The notes: generated from the sequence alone by a model not told the origin. A stretch of 44,240 nt of DNA from Ruminococcus sp. (GCA_015066665.1 SVNX01000020.1:1-44240); one strand, 5' to 3'; shown: positions 1 to 8,427, counted from the first letter of the stretch. Translations and numbers: made by a program.

Positions 1-143
1 TGAGTCCCTTTCTCCTGCTATCCTTCCGCTCCGACGCTCGCTCACGCTTCGCTCCGATAAAGACCTTCTCTATTCCTCTTTCAATGTGCTCTTTCTGTCA
101 GTTTTTCGGGCTTTTTGTTGCCCTCTCATCCGACAGCTTTATT

Positions 144-172
144 ATTATATCATACTTTTTGGGGTTTGTCAA
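144..172 (-). promoter_or_regulatory. Strong sigma-A promoter reading out of the left edge
   Basis: On the minus strand there is a perfect TTGACA (167-172), a 17-base spacer and a perfect TATAAT (144-149), preceded by TGA (extended -10). Transcription would start near 137 and leave the window. Positions 1-136 hold no convincing start codon with a ribosome site, so the product lies outside the window. Such a consensus promoter with a long leader would suit a stable RNA operon or an abundant protein, but that is a guess. Confidence 0.7.
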
Positions 173-210
173 GTAAAAGAAACGGTGCCGAACGATGAGG
201 TTTTTGTTTA

Positions 211-660
211 TTATGCCCAACCCAGTTCTATTATTCCATAGAATACAATGAATAGAACTAACGGTATGCCCATTCCGATCGCAATTCCGCATATACATTT
301 AAATCCTCTAAACGCCGTTCTTAGAAATTTCTCACCTTCCATCACTTCACCGCGTGATAACAGCGCAGCTGCAAATTGAAATCCTACGAACGGCAGCCAG
401 TACGCAACATTATACCAAATATAACTTATATTCGACTGCATAGCAGGTGCACTGCCATTCCGGCTTTGCGCTCCTTGTGCTTGCACTTCTTTACGCTGTT
501 CACTTTGTACTTGTGTTTCTATGCGTTGTGCGTTTTCTTTTTGCTCCGTCGCAATTCTTTCATTGGCTGTCATCTCAGCTTCCCTATGCCCGCATTTCAC
601 ACACATTCCGTTGGCATGCTCTGTGATCTCCATGCAGTTTTTGCATTTCTTTATAACCAT
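211..660 (-). CDS. Small zinc-ribbon membrane protein, function unknown
   Basis: A protein of 149 residues. The start is placed at the ATG at 658-660 because AGAAGGG lies about six bases upstream; the frame stays open further upstream but without such a site. The N-terminus has two CxxC knuckles (CKNC near residue 5 and CVKC near residue 20), typical of a zinc ribbon. A Gln/Glu-rich polar stretch follows, and then two hydrophobic segments in the last 70 residues that look like membrane helices. No catalytic motif is visible. The gene lies downstream of another zinc-ribbon protein (756-1163) on the same strand and may share its transcript, although a hairpin sits between them. The family was not recognised; seen are only the Cys pairs and the membrane segments. 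Confidence 0.65.
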   Translation of the reverse strand: MVIKKCKNCMEITEHANGMCVKCGHREAEMTANERIATEQKENAQRIETQVQSEQRKEVQAQGAQSRNGSAPAMQSNISYIWYNVAYWLPFVGFQFAAALLSRGEVMEGEKFLRTAFRGFKCICGIAIGMGIPLVLFIVFYGIIELGWA

Positions 661-721
661 TTTATTCCCTTCTATTATATACATATCAATTGACAAATTC
701 CAAAGTCGTCATATTATTTAT

Positions 722-746
722 TGAGGAGGAAAAGCCTTCCTCCTCA
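722..746 (-). terminator. Hairpin between the two zinc-ribbon genes
   Basis: A perfect 10-bp stem (722-731 with 737-746) and a five-base loop lie just after the stop codon of the upstream gene. On the minus strand the sequence after it is AT-rich but is not a clean T-run, so termination may be partial. Confidence 0.45.
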
Positions 747-755
747 TCCCTGAAA

Positions 756-1163
756 TCAGTCTGAATCTATTGTATCCACTTCATTCAGTTTAAACTTTGC
801 ATTCCAATGGATTCCAGCCTGTTGTGTCAACTGATATTTTTTATTTGCAGTAACCTCTCCTCTCACAGGATCAATATATCTGCCAAAATATACCGTTACT
901 TGTTTAGGAGCATCTACAGAGAAACGTGCTACTTCGCCAAGCTCTCCACTCCAGATCACATTGCCGCCTTCATCCTTAATCCAGACTGCTCGAGCTCCCT
1001 TTGTTGCGATCATCGGGGACATGCCAAGCTTCTGCGCAGTAGGCAGCTTAATTTTTACTACGCCATCCGTTCTCATCTCCTCCAGCGGGAATGCGCATCT
1101 GGGACACTGCGCTGCTCTGTCTGAAACTTCCTGCCCACACTCGGGGCAATTAATCAATGCCAT
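756..1163 (-). CDS. Zinc-ribbon domain protein
   Basis: A protein of 135 residues starting at 1163, with AAGGAGAG a few bases upstream. Residues 6-23 hold two CxxC pairs (CPEC and CPRC), the usual zinc-ribbon form at the N-terminus of many small Firmicutes proteins. The remaining roughly 100 residues look like a single beta-rich domain with no membrane segment and no signal peptide. It may bind zinc and act as a small adaptor, but the sequence shows no catalytic residues. It has its own promoter at 1210-1239. The neighbour downstream on the same strand is a second zinc-ribbon protein with membrane helices, so the two may work together. The specific function is unknown. Confidence 0.75.
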   Translation of the reverse strand: MALINCPECGQEVSDRAAQCPRCAFPLEEMRTDGVVKIKLPTAQKLGMSPMIATKGARAVWIKDEGGNVIWSGELGEVARFSVDAPKQVTVYFGRYIDPVRGEVTANKKYQLTQQAGIHWNAKFKLNEVDTIDSD

Positions 1164-1209
1164 ATTAACTCTCCTTTTCTTGCAAGCGACCTTGCTTTAT
1201 TATAAGTAT

Positions 1210-1239
1210 ATTATACCACACTCCCGATCACCCTGTATA
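1210..1239 (-). promoter_or_regulatory. Promoter of the zinc-ribbon gene
   Basis: On the minus strand TATAAT (1210-1215) is preceded by TGG, giving an extended -10. A TATACA hexamer (4 of 6 matches to TTGACA) lies 18 bases upstream at 1234-1239. The 349-base gap 1164-1512 holds only this promoter and the divergent mutase promoter; I see no gene in it. Confidence 0.55.
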
Positions 1240-1408
1240 GACTCAAATCCGCATGCAAATTGCAATCATTTTTGATGCATAGTTACCCAATGAAACTTTA
1301 TCGGATATTCCTTCCTCCTTTTAGAGATTTAAAGCATCGTATTTTCGCCAAATCCAAATGTCTTACCGCTAAAAACCATATTTTTTTAAAAAAAATTCAT
1401 TTACCCCC

Positions 1409-1437
1409 TTTTCAAATGTATTTTTTTGTGGTATAAT
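1409..1437 (+). promoter_or_regulatory. Promoter of the phosphohexomutase gene
   Basis: TATAAT at 1432-1437 is preceded by TGG (extended -10). TTTTCA (4 of 6 matches) lies 17 bases upstream at 1409-1414. The start codon at 1513 leaves a leader of about 70 bases. Confidence 0.6.
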
Positions 1438-1512
1438 AAAGGTAATTGTTTTCGGAATCTCATTCCGAATTGAATATTGATTGCATACAATCTATCAGGA
1501 GGTATTTTTAAT

Positions 1513-3225
1513 ATGACGGTTATGGAGTTGTTTGATATCTGGTGCGAGAAGGCTGTGGACGATCCTGATCTGAAAAAAGAACTTGATTCTGTTCGTGATG
1601 ACGAAGCGCGCATCCGCGACCGCTTCTATCGTGAGCTGGAGTTCGGTACCGGCGGTCTCCGCGGTGTCATCGGCGCCGGCACCAATCGCATGAACATCTA
1701 TACAGTACGCCGTGCTACACAGGGTCTGGCCGATTATGTCAAGGAGTCATTCGCTGAACCCAGTGTTGCCATTTCCTATGACAGCCGCATCAAGTCCGAT
1801 GTGTTTGCCAAGGCTGCTGCTTCCGTACTGGCTGCCAACGGCATCAAGGTACACATCTATTCTGAACTGATGCCCACACCGGCTCTGTCCTTTGCCGTGC
1901 GTGCACTCAAGTGCAGCGCCGGTATCATGGTCACTGCCAGCCACAACCCTGCTAAGTACAATGGCTACAAAGCATATGGCTCCGACGGATGCCAGATTAC
2001 ACTGGAAGTAGCTGAGACTGTAATTTCCAAGATCAATGCTCTCGACATGTTTGCCGATGTCAAGACCTGTGACTTTGACAAGGCTGTGGAAGATGGCATG
2101 ATCTCCTACATCTCTCAGGATGTCATTGAGGATTACTATCAGAATGTTCTGGCACAGGGCATCAACACTGATCTGTGTGCAGAGAGCGATCTCGAAATCG
2201 TATATACGCCCCTCAACGGCACCGGCAACAAGCCCGTTCGTGAGATTCTCTCCCGCATCGGCGTAAAGGATGTTATTGTTGTCAAGGAGCAGGAAATGCC
2301 CGACGGCAACTTCACTACCTGTCCCTATCCGAACCCCGAGATCCGTGAGGCTCTGGAAGTGGGTCTGCGTGTATGCCACGAACATAAGCCGGATCTGCTG
2401 CTGGCAACTGACCCCGATGCTGACCGTGTTGGTATTGCCGTTCCGGATGGTGATGACTATGCACTGTTCTCCGGCAACGAAGTCGGCGCAATGCTGCTCG
2501 AATACATCTGCAGCCAGCGTACGGAAAAGGGTACCATGCCCAAGAATCCCATCGCCATTAAGACCATCGTCACGACCGACCTTGTTTGTGCCATTGCAGA
2601 AAACTATGGTCTGGAAGTGATTGACGTCCTCACCGGTTTCAAGTTCATCGGTGAGCAGATTGGTTTCCTCGAGGAAAAGGGTGAGGAAGAGCGTTATGTA
2701 TTCGGCTTTGAAGAAAGCTACGGCTATCTGGCCGGTACCTATGTGCGTGATAAGGATGCCGTTGTGGCTTCCATGCTGATCTGTGAGATGGCTGCTTACT
2801 ACCGCAGCAAGGGTATCTCCATGATTCAGGCTCGTGAGAACATGTACAAGAAGTACGGCGTATTCCGTCACACACTGCAGAGCTTCACCTTTGAGGGCGA
2901 AAGCGGCATGAACAAGATGAAGGCTCTCATGCAGTCCCTGCGTGATGAACAGCCCGCAGAGATTGGCGGCCTGAAGGTTGTGACAGTTTCCGACTATCAG
3001 GCAAGCACAACCACTGATGTGGCATCCGGTACAAAGACAGAGATCACTCTGCCGAAGTCCAATGTACTGGTATTCAATCTCGAACAGGGTGCAAAGGTTG
3101 TGATCCGTCCTTCCGGCACCGAGCCGAAGATCAAGAGCTATTACACAACAAAGGGTGTGACCATGGAAGACGCCATGGCAATGGAAGAAAAGCTGATTGC
3201 AGATTTCAGCCAGCTCTTCAACTAA
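1513..3225 (+). CDS. pgcA: Phosphoglucomutase/phosphomannomutase (alpha-D-phosphohexomutase)
   Basis: A protein of 570 residues, close to the length of the Bacillus PgcA type. It interconverts hexose 1-phosphate and hexose 6-phosphate in the cytosol, feeding glycogen, cell-wall and nucleotide-sugar synthesis. All four family signatures are in order: TASHNP with the phosphoserine at S143, the metal loop TDPDADR (D300, D302, D304), the sugar-binding GFEESYG at 398-404, and the phosphate-binding RPSGTEPK at 532-539. The start at 1513 is chosen because AGGAGG (1497-1502) lies ten bases upstream; an earlier in-frame ATG at 1477 lacks such a site. It stands alone, with its own promoter and a strong terminator at 3238-3265. 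The superfamily is certain; whether glucose or mannose phosphate is preferred cannot be read here. Confidence 0.95.
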   Translation: MTVMELFDIWCEKAVDDPDLKKELDSVRDDEARIRDRFYRELEFGTGGLRGVIGAGTNRMNIYTVRRATQGLADYVKESFAEPSVAISYDSRIKSDVFAKAAASVLAANGIKVHIYSELMPTPALSFAVRALKCSAGIMVTASHNPAKYNGYKAYGSDGCQITLEVAETVISKINALDMFADVKTCDFDKAVEDGMISYISQDVIEDYYQNVLAQGINTDLCAESDLEIVYTPLNGTGNKPVREILSRIGVKDVIVVKEQEMPDGNFTTCPYPNPEIREALEVGLRVCHEHKPDLLLATDPDADRVGIAVPDGDDYALFSGNEVGAMLLEYICSQRTEKGTMPKNPIAIKTIVTTDLVCAIAENYGLEVIDVLTGFKFIGEQIGFLEEKGEEERYVFGFEESYGYLAGTYVRDKDAVVASMLICEMAAYYRSKGISMIQARENMYKKYGVFRHTLQSFTFEGESGMNKMKALMQSLRDEQPAEIGGLKVVTVSDYQASTTTDVASGTKTEITLPKSNVLVFNLEQGAKVVIRPSGTEPKIKSYYTTKGVTMEDAMAMEEKLIADFSQLFN

Positions 3226-3237
3226 ACAGAATATGAC

Positions 3238-3265
3238 AAACGCCCCGCTGACTGCGGGGCGTTTT
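3238..3265 (+). terminator. Rho-independent terminator of the mutase gene
   Basis: A perfect 8-bp GC stem (3241-3248 with 3254-3261), extended by three A-T pairs, has a five-base loop and ends in TTTT. Confidence 0.9.
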
Positions 3266-3281
3266 GTTCAGCATAGCAAAG

Positions 3282-3312
3282 AAAAACAGCACCCGATCGG
3301 ATGCTGTTTTTT
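3282..3312. terminator. Bidirectional terminator, mainly for the exchanger gene
   Basis: The inverted repeat AACAGCA/TGCTGTT (3285-3291, 3302-3308) encloses the inner palindrome CCGATCGG and is flanked by A-tracts on the left and T-tracts on the right. It lies just before the stop codon of the leftward gene and so can end transcription in both directions. Confidence 0.8.
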
Positions 3313-3314
3313 GA

Positions 3315-4280
3315 TTATCTCACGAAAATATACACGGCATAGCCCACATACATTGCGAGGAATGCGGCACCCTCCCAGCGTGTCAGCTTTGTGCCGGTCA
3401 GACACATGATGAACAGCATGATGGAAATCACCAACAGGATGACCTGGTCGATCAGGCTCTCGATGGTGACGTCAAAGGGCTTGATCATGGCTGTGGTGCC
3501 CAGAATGAGCAGAACATTGAAAATATTGGAACCGACCGCATTACCCAGTGCAATATCGGAATTTCCCTTCTTGGCAGCAACGAGGGATGTTACAAGCTCA
3601 GGCAGAGACGTACCCAGTGCCACTACAGTCAGACCGATGATGGCCTCACTGATGCCCAGCTGCTGCGCAATGATGGTTGCGTTATCAACAGAAATATTAC
3701 CGCCGATGACGATCACAACCGCACCGCCGATCGTGAACAGAATGCTCTTCCACCAGGGCAGAACCTTGATGCTGCCCTCTTCCGTCTCAGCACCACCGTT
3801 TTTACGGAAATCAAGTGCTGCCTTCACGGCAAGAAAAATATAGAACGCAAACACGATCAACAGGATCAGCGCCGCAATGCGGCCGATATGATTGCCGAAA
3901 ATCAGACACAGTGCAGGGAGCAGAACAGCGGAAACAAGAAGCACAGGAAAATCACGCTTGAACATGGACTTGTCCACCGTCATCGGTACAATGACCGCAC
4001 TGATACCCAGAATGATCAGGATATTCAGAATATTGGAACCCACAACATTACCAATGGCAATGTCACTCGATCCACCCAGTGCAGCGGACACACTGACGGC
4101 AAGCTCAGGGGAACTGGTACCCATGGCTACGATGGTCAGACCCACGATGATATCGGGAATTCTCATCTTTTTCGCAATGGAACTGCTTCCCTCCACAAAA
4201 AAATCGGCGCCCTTGATCAGGATAAAGAATCCGAAGATCAGCAGTACATAGGGCAGAATGGTTGAAACAATCGGCGGCAT
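3315..4280 (-). CDS. Calcium/sodium exchanger, YrbG type
   Basis: A protein of 321 residues, almost wholly hydrophobic, with about ten membrane helices. It shows the two inverted alpha-repeats of the cation/Ca2+ exchanger family: GTSSPEL followed by GNVVGSNI in the first half, and GTSLPEL followed by GNAVGSNI in the second. The acidic and polar residues of these repeats form the ion site in this family. Its role would be sodium-coupled calcium movement across the cytoplasmic membrane. The start at 4280 (Met-Pro-Pro) has GAGGAGAG upstream; the frame is open about 40 codons further, but that extension overlaps the promoter at 4330-4358. Length fits the family. It is a single-gene unit, convergent with the mutase. 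Confidence 0.92.
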   Translation of the reverse strand: MPPIVSTILPYVLLIFGFFILIKGADFFVEGSSSIAKKMRIPDIIVGLTIVAMGTSSPELAVSVSAALGGSSDIAIGNVVGSNILNILIILGISAVIVPMTVDKSMFKRDFPVLLVSAVLLPALCLIFGNHIGRIAALILLIVFAFYIFLAVKAALDFRKNGGAETEEGSIKVLPWWKSILFTIGGAVVIVIGGNISVDNATIIAQQLGISEAIIGLTVVALGTSLPELVTSLVAAKKGNSDIALGNAVGSNIFNVLLILGTTAMIKPFDVTIESLIDQVILLVISIMLFIMCLTGTKLTRWEGAAFLAMYVGYAVYIFVR

Positions 4281-4329
4281 AGACAATCTCTCCTCATAAA
4301 AATTTGCGCATTTCTGCGCCACGTTACTT

Positions 4330-4358
4330 ATTATAACAGATATTCGTGAACATTTCAA
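4330..4358 (-). promoter_or_regulatory. Promoter of the exchanger gene
   Basis: The minus strand has TTGAAA (4353-4358), a 17-base spacer and TATAAT (4330-4335), preceded by TGT. It is divergent from the promoter at 4429-4457. Confidence 0.75.
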
Positions 4359-4428
4359 TAGCTGTCCATTGGATTCTGGGAAAATTTTCTTATAATTCAT
4401 CTTTCTTCCACCCTGCAGCCGATTCCAC

Positions 4429-4457
4429 TTGCATAATTCTTCATTTTATGCTATACT
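4429..4457 (+). promoter_or_regulatory. Promoter of the DUF4434-dockerin operon
   Basis: TTGCAT (4429-4434), a 17-base spacer and TATACT (4452-4457) preceded by TGC. Much of this promoter, including the downstream TAAAGAATCC, recurs at 22021-22049. Confidence 0.75.
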
Positions 4458-4485
4458 GGATGTAAAGAATCCGGGAGGTGACGTG

Positions 4486-5769
4486 ATGAAAAGAAAGCTT
4501 GCAGCCATTGCACTTTCCTGTATGCTCGTGCAAACAGGCATGCCTCTGCCTGCAAATTCATCTGAGGACGGCAGATTCACCGCTTCTTTCCTGCAGGGCT
4601 GGCTCTGTCGGGACTGGACTGCGGAACGCTGGCAGCAGGAATTTGCTGCGGCATCCGATGCCGGCATGGATGCACTGATTCTCCAGTCCGTTTGTGATCT
4701 GTCCCATACGCAGTCCGATGCTGCTGCCCATAAGCAGGATGCATCCGCCTATGTCCGCACATCGGCTTATGCCATGTATCCGTCCGCACTTGATGCACTC
4801 TCCGACTGCACACTGTCTGCACAGAATGATGGTGATGCACTGGCACTTGCCCTTGAAGCGGCCAGACAGGAGGGCATGCAGCTCTGGATCGGTACCGTCA
4901 GCGACGACCGCTGGTGGAATTACGGCTGGGGCACGCCCGCTGTTTCCGATGACGGCACCTGCTATTTTGCTCAGTGGAGCGAAGAAAATGCGATGCTCTG
5001 TGCCAAGGTTGTAGAGGAGATTCAGACACGATACGGCGAAACCTATGGCGACACGATTGCCGGCTACTACTATGTGAATGAATTGTGGAATATCGACGCC
5101 GCCTGTGCCCGCACCGATGGCGGACAGTATGCCGCAGTACTGGGTGAAAACATCAACGCCACGCTTTCGGCCTGCGGAGAAGAACCGCTGATGATCAGTC
5201 CGTTCTTCAATCCCGATCTCTCGGATGCCGCACAGTACGGGGATTTCTGGACGGATATTTTCCGGACAGCGGATTTCCGCACGCAGGATGTCTTTGCCCA
5301 TCAGGACGGCGGCGGCCGTGAATGCACACCGGAGGTCATCAGAGAATGGGCACTGGCACTGAAAACCTCAGCCGATGCCGAAGGATTGCGTTTCTGGATC
5401 AACAATGAGACTTTTCAGGGGGATTATGCCTCCAAGCCCATTGCCGATCTGCGGGCCAATGTGGAGGCCACTGCGGATCTTGCCGGGGCACATATCCTGT
5501 TTTCGTGGAATCACTACTATAATCCGCTTGTTGACAGCAGCAAGGCGGAAATCGGTGCTGCCTTTCTCGAATATGCGCTGACATTCACGGAAGGCGATGT
5601 AAACGGCGATGGCATACGAAGCGTACTGGATGCTGTAATGTTCCAGAAATACCTGCTCGGTGCCGGTGTGCTGACGGCACCTGCGGCAGGCGATCTTTGC
5701 AAGGACAGCGTACTTAATGGCTTTGATCTCTGCCTGCTCAAACGGATGCTGCTGAGGGATGATACATGA
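4486..5769 (+). CDS. Secreted DUF4434-like (TIM-barrel) protein with C-terminal dockerin
   Basis: A protein of 427 residues. The N-terminus is a signal peptide (Lys/Arg, then a hydrophobic core, with a likely cut near residue 24). Residues about 30-365 begin with a GxxQxW-like strand, followed by a GMDALILQ segment, and resemble DUF4434, a TIM-barrel family related to glycoside hydrolases. Residues 370-425 are a type I dockerin: loop one is DVNGDG (D371, N373, D375), while loop two (near residue 404) has Cys and Lys at positions usually filled by Asn and Gly and may bind calcium poorly. It should be exported and docked on a cohesin. The start at 4486 follows GGGAGGTG; a GTG one codon earlier is possible. 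The next gene overlaps its stop by four bases, so they are translationally coupled. The substrate is unknown. Confidence 0.8.
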   Translation: MKRKLAAIALSCMLVQTGMPLPANSSEDGRFTASFLQGWLCRDWTAERWQQEFAAASDAGMDALILQSVCDLSHTQSDAAAHKQDASAYVRTSAYAMYPSALDALSDCTLSAQNDGDALALALEAARQEGMQLWIGTVSDDRWWNYGWGTPAVSDDGTCYFAQWSEENAMLCAKVVEEIQTRYGETYGDTIAGYYYVNELWNIDAACARTDGGQYAAVLGENINATLSACGEEPLMISPFFNPDLSDAAQYGDFWTDIFRTADFRTQDVFAHQDGGGRECTPEVIREWALALKTSADAEGLRFWINNETFQGDYASKPIADLRANVEATADLAGAHILFSWNHYYNPLVDSSKAEIGAAFLEYALTFTEGDVNGDGIRSVLDAVMFQKYLLGAGVLTAPAAGDLCKDSVLNGFDLCLLKRMLLRDDT

Positions 5770-6626
5770 AGGGAAAATTTCACTGGAAACGTCTTGTGAC
5801 GGCCGCATGTGTGATTCTCTTGCTGCTGCTCTTCTGTCTGTGGCAGAACACCACGCTCACCGTGACACATTACACCTGCACGAAAAGCACACTGCCGAAG
5901 GTGTTTGATGGATACCGGATCGTGCAGATTTCCGATCTGCACAATGCAAGCTTTGGCCGCAGCAACTGCCGGCTGGTCGGAAAAATCAAAGCGTTATCCC
6001 CCGATCTCATCGTCATCACCGGCGACATTGCAGACGGAAATCGTACGGATGTGGACACGGCTGTGAATTTTGCTGAACAGGCCGCCGCAATTGCACCGGT
6101 CTATTATGTCACGGGCAATCATGAGCTCTGGCTCAATGCAAAGGACTATGATGCACTTCTTACGGGACTTGGCAGCGCCGGTGTGACTGTGCTTGCGGAT
6201 GCGGCTGTTACACTCACCCGGGAGGAGGATTCCATCGCTCTTCTCGGACTGCGTGAAGAAAGTCTCGGCGGCACGGCGCTTCAGCATCTCAGTGAGGAGA
6301 CCGCAGATATACCTTTCCGGATGCTGCTTACACACGAACCGCAGTATACTGCGGAATATGAAGCGAGCGGTGTCGATCTCGTCTTCACAGGTCATGCACA
6401 TGGCGGACAGTTCCGGCTGCCCTTTGTAGGCGGTGTATACGCCCCCGATCAGGGCTTCTTCCCCGCTTACAGCGAGGGAATGCACGCACTCGGAAAGACC
6501 GATCTGATCGTGAGCCGGGGACTCGGCAACAGCGTTATTCCGGTGCGGCTGTTCAATTTTCCGGAGATCGTCTGTGTGGAGCTTCAGAAGGACAGCACAG
6601 CTTCGGATGAAATGGAGGCATCATGA
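5766..6626 (+). CDS. Membrane-anchored metallophosphoesterase (YkuE/YaeI type)
   Basis: A protein of 286 residues with one N-terminal membrane helix (about residues 10-26) that should place the catalytic domain outside the cytoplasm. The calcineurin-like motifs are complete: D57 and H59 in SDLH, D87 in GD, GNHE at 117-120, H190, and GHAHGGQ with H210 and H212. The family hydrolyses phosphate esters with a dinuclear metal centre; the YaeI/YkuE branch acts on the pyrophosphate of lipids such as UDP-diacylglucosamine analogues, but the substrate here is not known. Start and stop overlap both neighbours by four bases (ATGA), so it is the second gene of a coupled operon. Confidence 0.9.
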   Translation: MKGKFHWKRLVTAACVILLLLLFCLWQNTTLTVTHYTCTKSTLPKVFDGYRIVQISDLHNASFGRSNCRLVGKIKALSPDLIVITGDIADGNRTDVDTAVNFAEQAAAIAPVYYVTGNHELWLNAKDYDALLTGLGSAGVTVLADAAVTLTREEDSIALLGLREESLGGTALQHLSEETADIPFRMLLTHEPQYTAEYEASGVDLVFTGHAHGGQFRLPFVGGVYAPDQGFFPAYSEGMHALGKTDLIVSRGLGNSVIPVRLFNFPEIVCVELQKDSTASDEMEAS

Positions 6627-7126
6627 TGAACCACGAACCCAAGGTCATTCTGCTTTGCGGCAAAATCGCCAGCGGAAAGACCCATTATGCCGCAGCATTG
6701 CGAGAACGGGAAAAGGCCGTCATCCTCTCCTGTGATGCACTCACTTTCGCCCTGTTTGACGGCAATCTCGGTGATGCACACGATACCATGTCAAAACGCA
6801 TCTGGCAGTATCTATATGCAAGATCGCTGGATCTTCTGGCTGTCGGCGTGAGCGTCATTCTCGACTGGGGATTCTGGACAAAGGCCGACCGCATGGCTGC
6901 GTGTGCATTTTACAAATCCCACGGCATTCCATGTGAGCTGCATTATGTTGATACGCCCACGGATGTGCATCGGCAGTTTCTTGCTGAACGCAACCGTGCT
7001 GTACAGGCGGGAAAAACCGCAGAGAGCTATTATGTGGACGAAGGGCTCTTGGAAAAATGCGAGGCCGCTTTTGAAATTCCGGAACCGGACGAGATTGATG
7101 TCCGCTATGAAAACTGTCCGTCGTAA
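6623..7126 (+). CDS. Small P-loop kinase-like ATPase
   Basis: A protein of 167 residues. The Walker A motif is GKIASGKT at 13-20 (K19, T20), and a later VILDWGFW segment would supply the Walker B aspartate. A basic stretch near residues 122-130 (AERNRAV) could be the lid. The layout fits the AAA_33/zeta-toxin-like or chloramphenicol phosphotransferase-like kinases that phosphorylate small molecules. It overlaps the metallophosphoesterase stop by four bases; a second ATG three bases on is an equal choice of start. Pairing a kinase with a phosphatase in one operon is suggestive, but no substrate is indicated. There is no antitoxin-like neighbour, so a toxin role is unlikely. Confidence 0.75.
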   Translation: MMNHEPKVILLCGKIASGKTHYAAALREREKAVILSCDALTFALFDGNLGDAHDTMSKRIWQYLYARSLDLLAVGVSVILDWGFWTKADRMAACAFYKSHGIPCELHYVDTPTDVHRQFLAERNRAVQAGKTAESYYVDEGLLEKCEAAFEIPEPDEIDVRYENCPS

Positions 7127-7146
7127 TCAGATAAGGAGGAAATACG

Positions 7147-8424
7147 ATGAATGTGATGAAATATCTTGTGACCGCCGCCGTGTCTGCGGCGATGCTTTGC
7201 AGTGTACCCGCATTTGCAGACGACACGCCCGATTATCTTGCACTCGGTGACAGCATTTCAGCCGGATATGGTCTGGAAGATGCGGAAAAGGAAGGGTTCA
7301 CGGCACTTCTGGCAGAAGCAGCCGGCTATGACCTGATGAATCATGCCGTGAACGGCAATACAGCTGAGGGGATTCTGCGGCAGATTTCAGATGGTTCGCT
7401 CGATGAAGCAATTCAGGAAGCCGAGCTGATCACCCTCACCTGCGGCGGCAATGATATGATGGCACTCTTGTATGATAAGACCGCCGAAATCTATAATGCC
7501 ACAGGGCGCACACCGATCACACCGGATGAGGTGCTGCCGATTCTTGCCGATACTCTCGACAGACGCTGGTACTTTGTGCTCTGTGCCGCACAAGAAGCAC
7601 TCGACGGCTTTGCGGAAAGCGAGGCCTTCACAGCCGGTCTTGCCGTATATGAAGAAAATCTGACGCAGGTCATCACTTACCTGACTGCATGCAATCCCGA
7701 GGCAAAGATTGTGGTGGCAACACAGTACAACCCCTACCGGAGCTTTGCAGGTCATGCCACATTGGGCATGGTGGACACCAGCATGGATGCGGGTGCCAAG
7801 CGGCTCAATGAGGTGATTCATGAGAATGCCGTCCTGGGTTATACGGTGGCTGAGGTCTATGATGCCTTTTCCGCTGCCTCTGAAAACCTCTGCAATGCGA
7901 CCACTTCGCCCATGAATCTCGATTTCCACCCGAATGCAACGGGTCACAGACAGCTGGCAGCGGTCATGCTGGATACGCTCGGCATTGAGTGCGGTCATGC
8001 CGCATCGGAGGATGGATTCTGCGTCATCTGCGGTGCTGCTGCCGAAACAGAAACCACAACTGAGGAAACCACCACGGAAGCCACCACCACGGAAGCAGCA
8101 ACAACCGAGGAAACCACCACCGAAACGATTGCGAGCGAAACGACTGCGACCGAAACGACTGCAACTGAAGCAACTACCACGACCGAAGCAACAACGACAA
8201 CAGCAGAATCCACAACAACGGAAACGACCGCCGCAGCAGAAATGACCACCGCCACGGAGGAAACCACTGCATCGGAATCTGAAACATCCGAAACCACCTC
8301 CGCATCCGGCATGCTGCCGGAAACAGGATATGAAAGCGGGTACGGCTATCTGATTGCCGCAGCTGCAGTCATGACTGTATGCGGTGCCCTCGCTGTGACA
8401 GCATCACGCAAGGAAGAAGAATAA
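7147..8424 (+). CDS. Sortase-anchored SGNH/GDSL esterase with Thr/Glu-rich stalk
   Basis: A protein of 425 residues. A signal peptide ends at AFA (residue 24). The SGNH fold follows: block I GDSIS with nucleophile S36, block II Gly near G70 (VNGN), block III GGND with N102, and block V DFHPN with H261. The aspartate (D259) is two rather than three residues before the histidine. Residues about 297-388 are a low-complexity Thr/Glu/Ala stalk. LPETG at 390-394, a hydrophobic segment and a basic tail form a complete sortase A signal. The enzyme is therefore expected on the cell wall, removing acyl or acetyl esters. AAGGAGG precedes the start at 7147. It follows the kinase by 20 bases and ends at a bidirectional terminator. 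The substrate is unknown; plant polymer acetyl groups or lipids are options. Confidence 0.88.
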   Translation: MNVMKYLVTAAVSAAMLCSVPAFADDTPDYLALGDSISAGYGLEDAEKEGFTALLAEAAGYDLMNHAVNGNTAEGILRQISDGSLDEAIQEAELITLTCGGNDMMALLYDKTAEIYNATGRTPITPDEVLPILADTLDRRWYFVLCAAQEALDGFAESEAFTAGLAVYEENLTQVITYLTACNPEAKIVVATQYNPYRSFAGHATLGMVDTSMDAGAKRLNEVIHENAVLGYTVAEVYDAFSAASENLCNATTSPMNLDFHPNATGHRQLAAVMLDTLGIECGHAASEDGFCVICGAAAETETTTEETTTEATTTEAATTEETTTETIASETTATETTATEATTTTEATTTTAESTTTETTAAAEMTTATEETTASESETSETTSASGMLPETGYESGYGYLIAAAAVMTVCGALAVTASRKEEE

Positions 8425-8427
8425 GAA

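Noticed and set aside
85-102. An rRNA boxA-like element near the left edge
   Set aside because: The match lies on the strand opposite to the promoter at 144-172.
6623-7126. A zeta-type toxin
   Set aside because: No antitoxin gene precedes it, and the place inside a metabolic-looking operon fits a small-molecule kinase better.
8041-8310. A repetitive DNA tract that might be taken for a CRISPR or microsatellite
   Set aside because: It is the coding sequence of the Thr/Glu-rich stalk; units are irregular and in frame, with no spacers.
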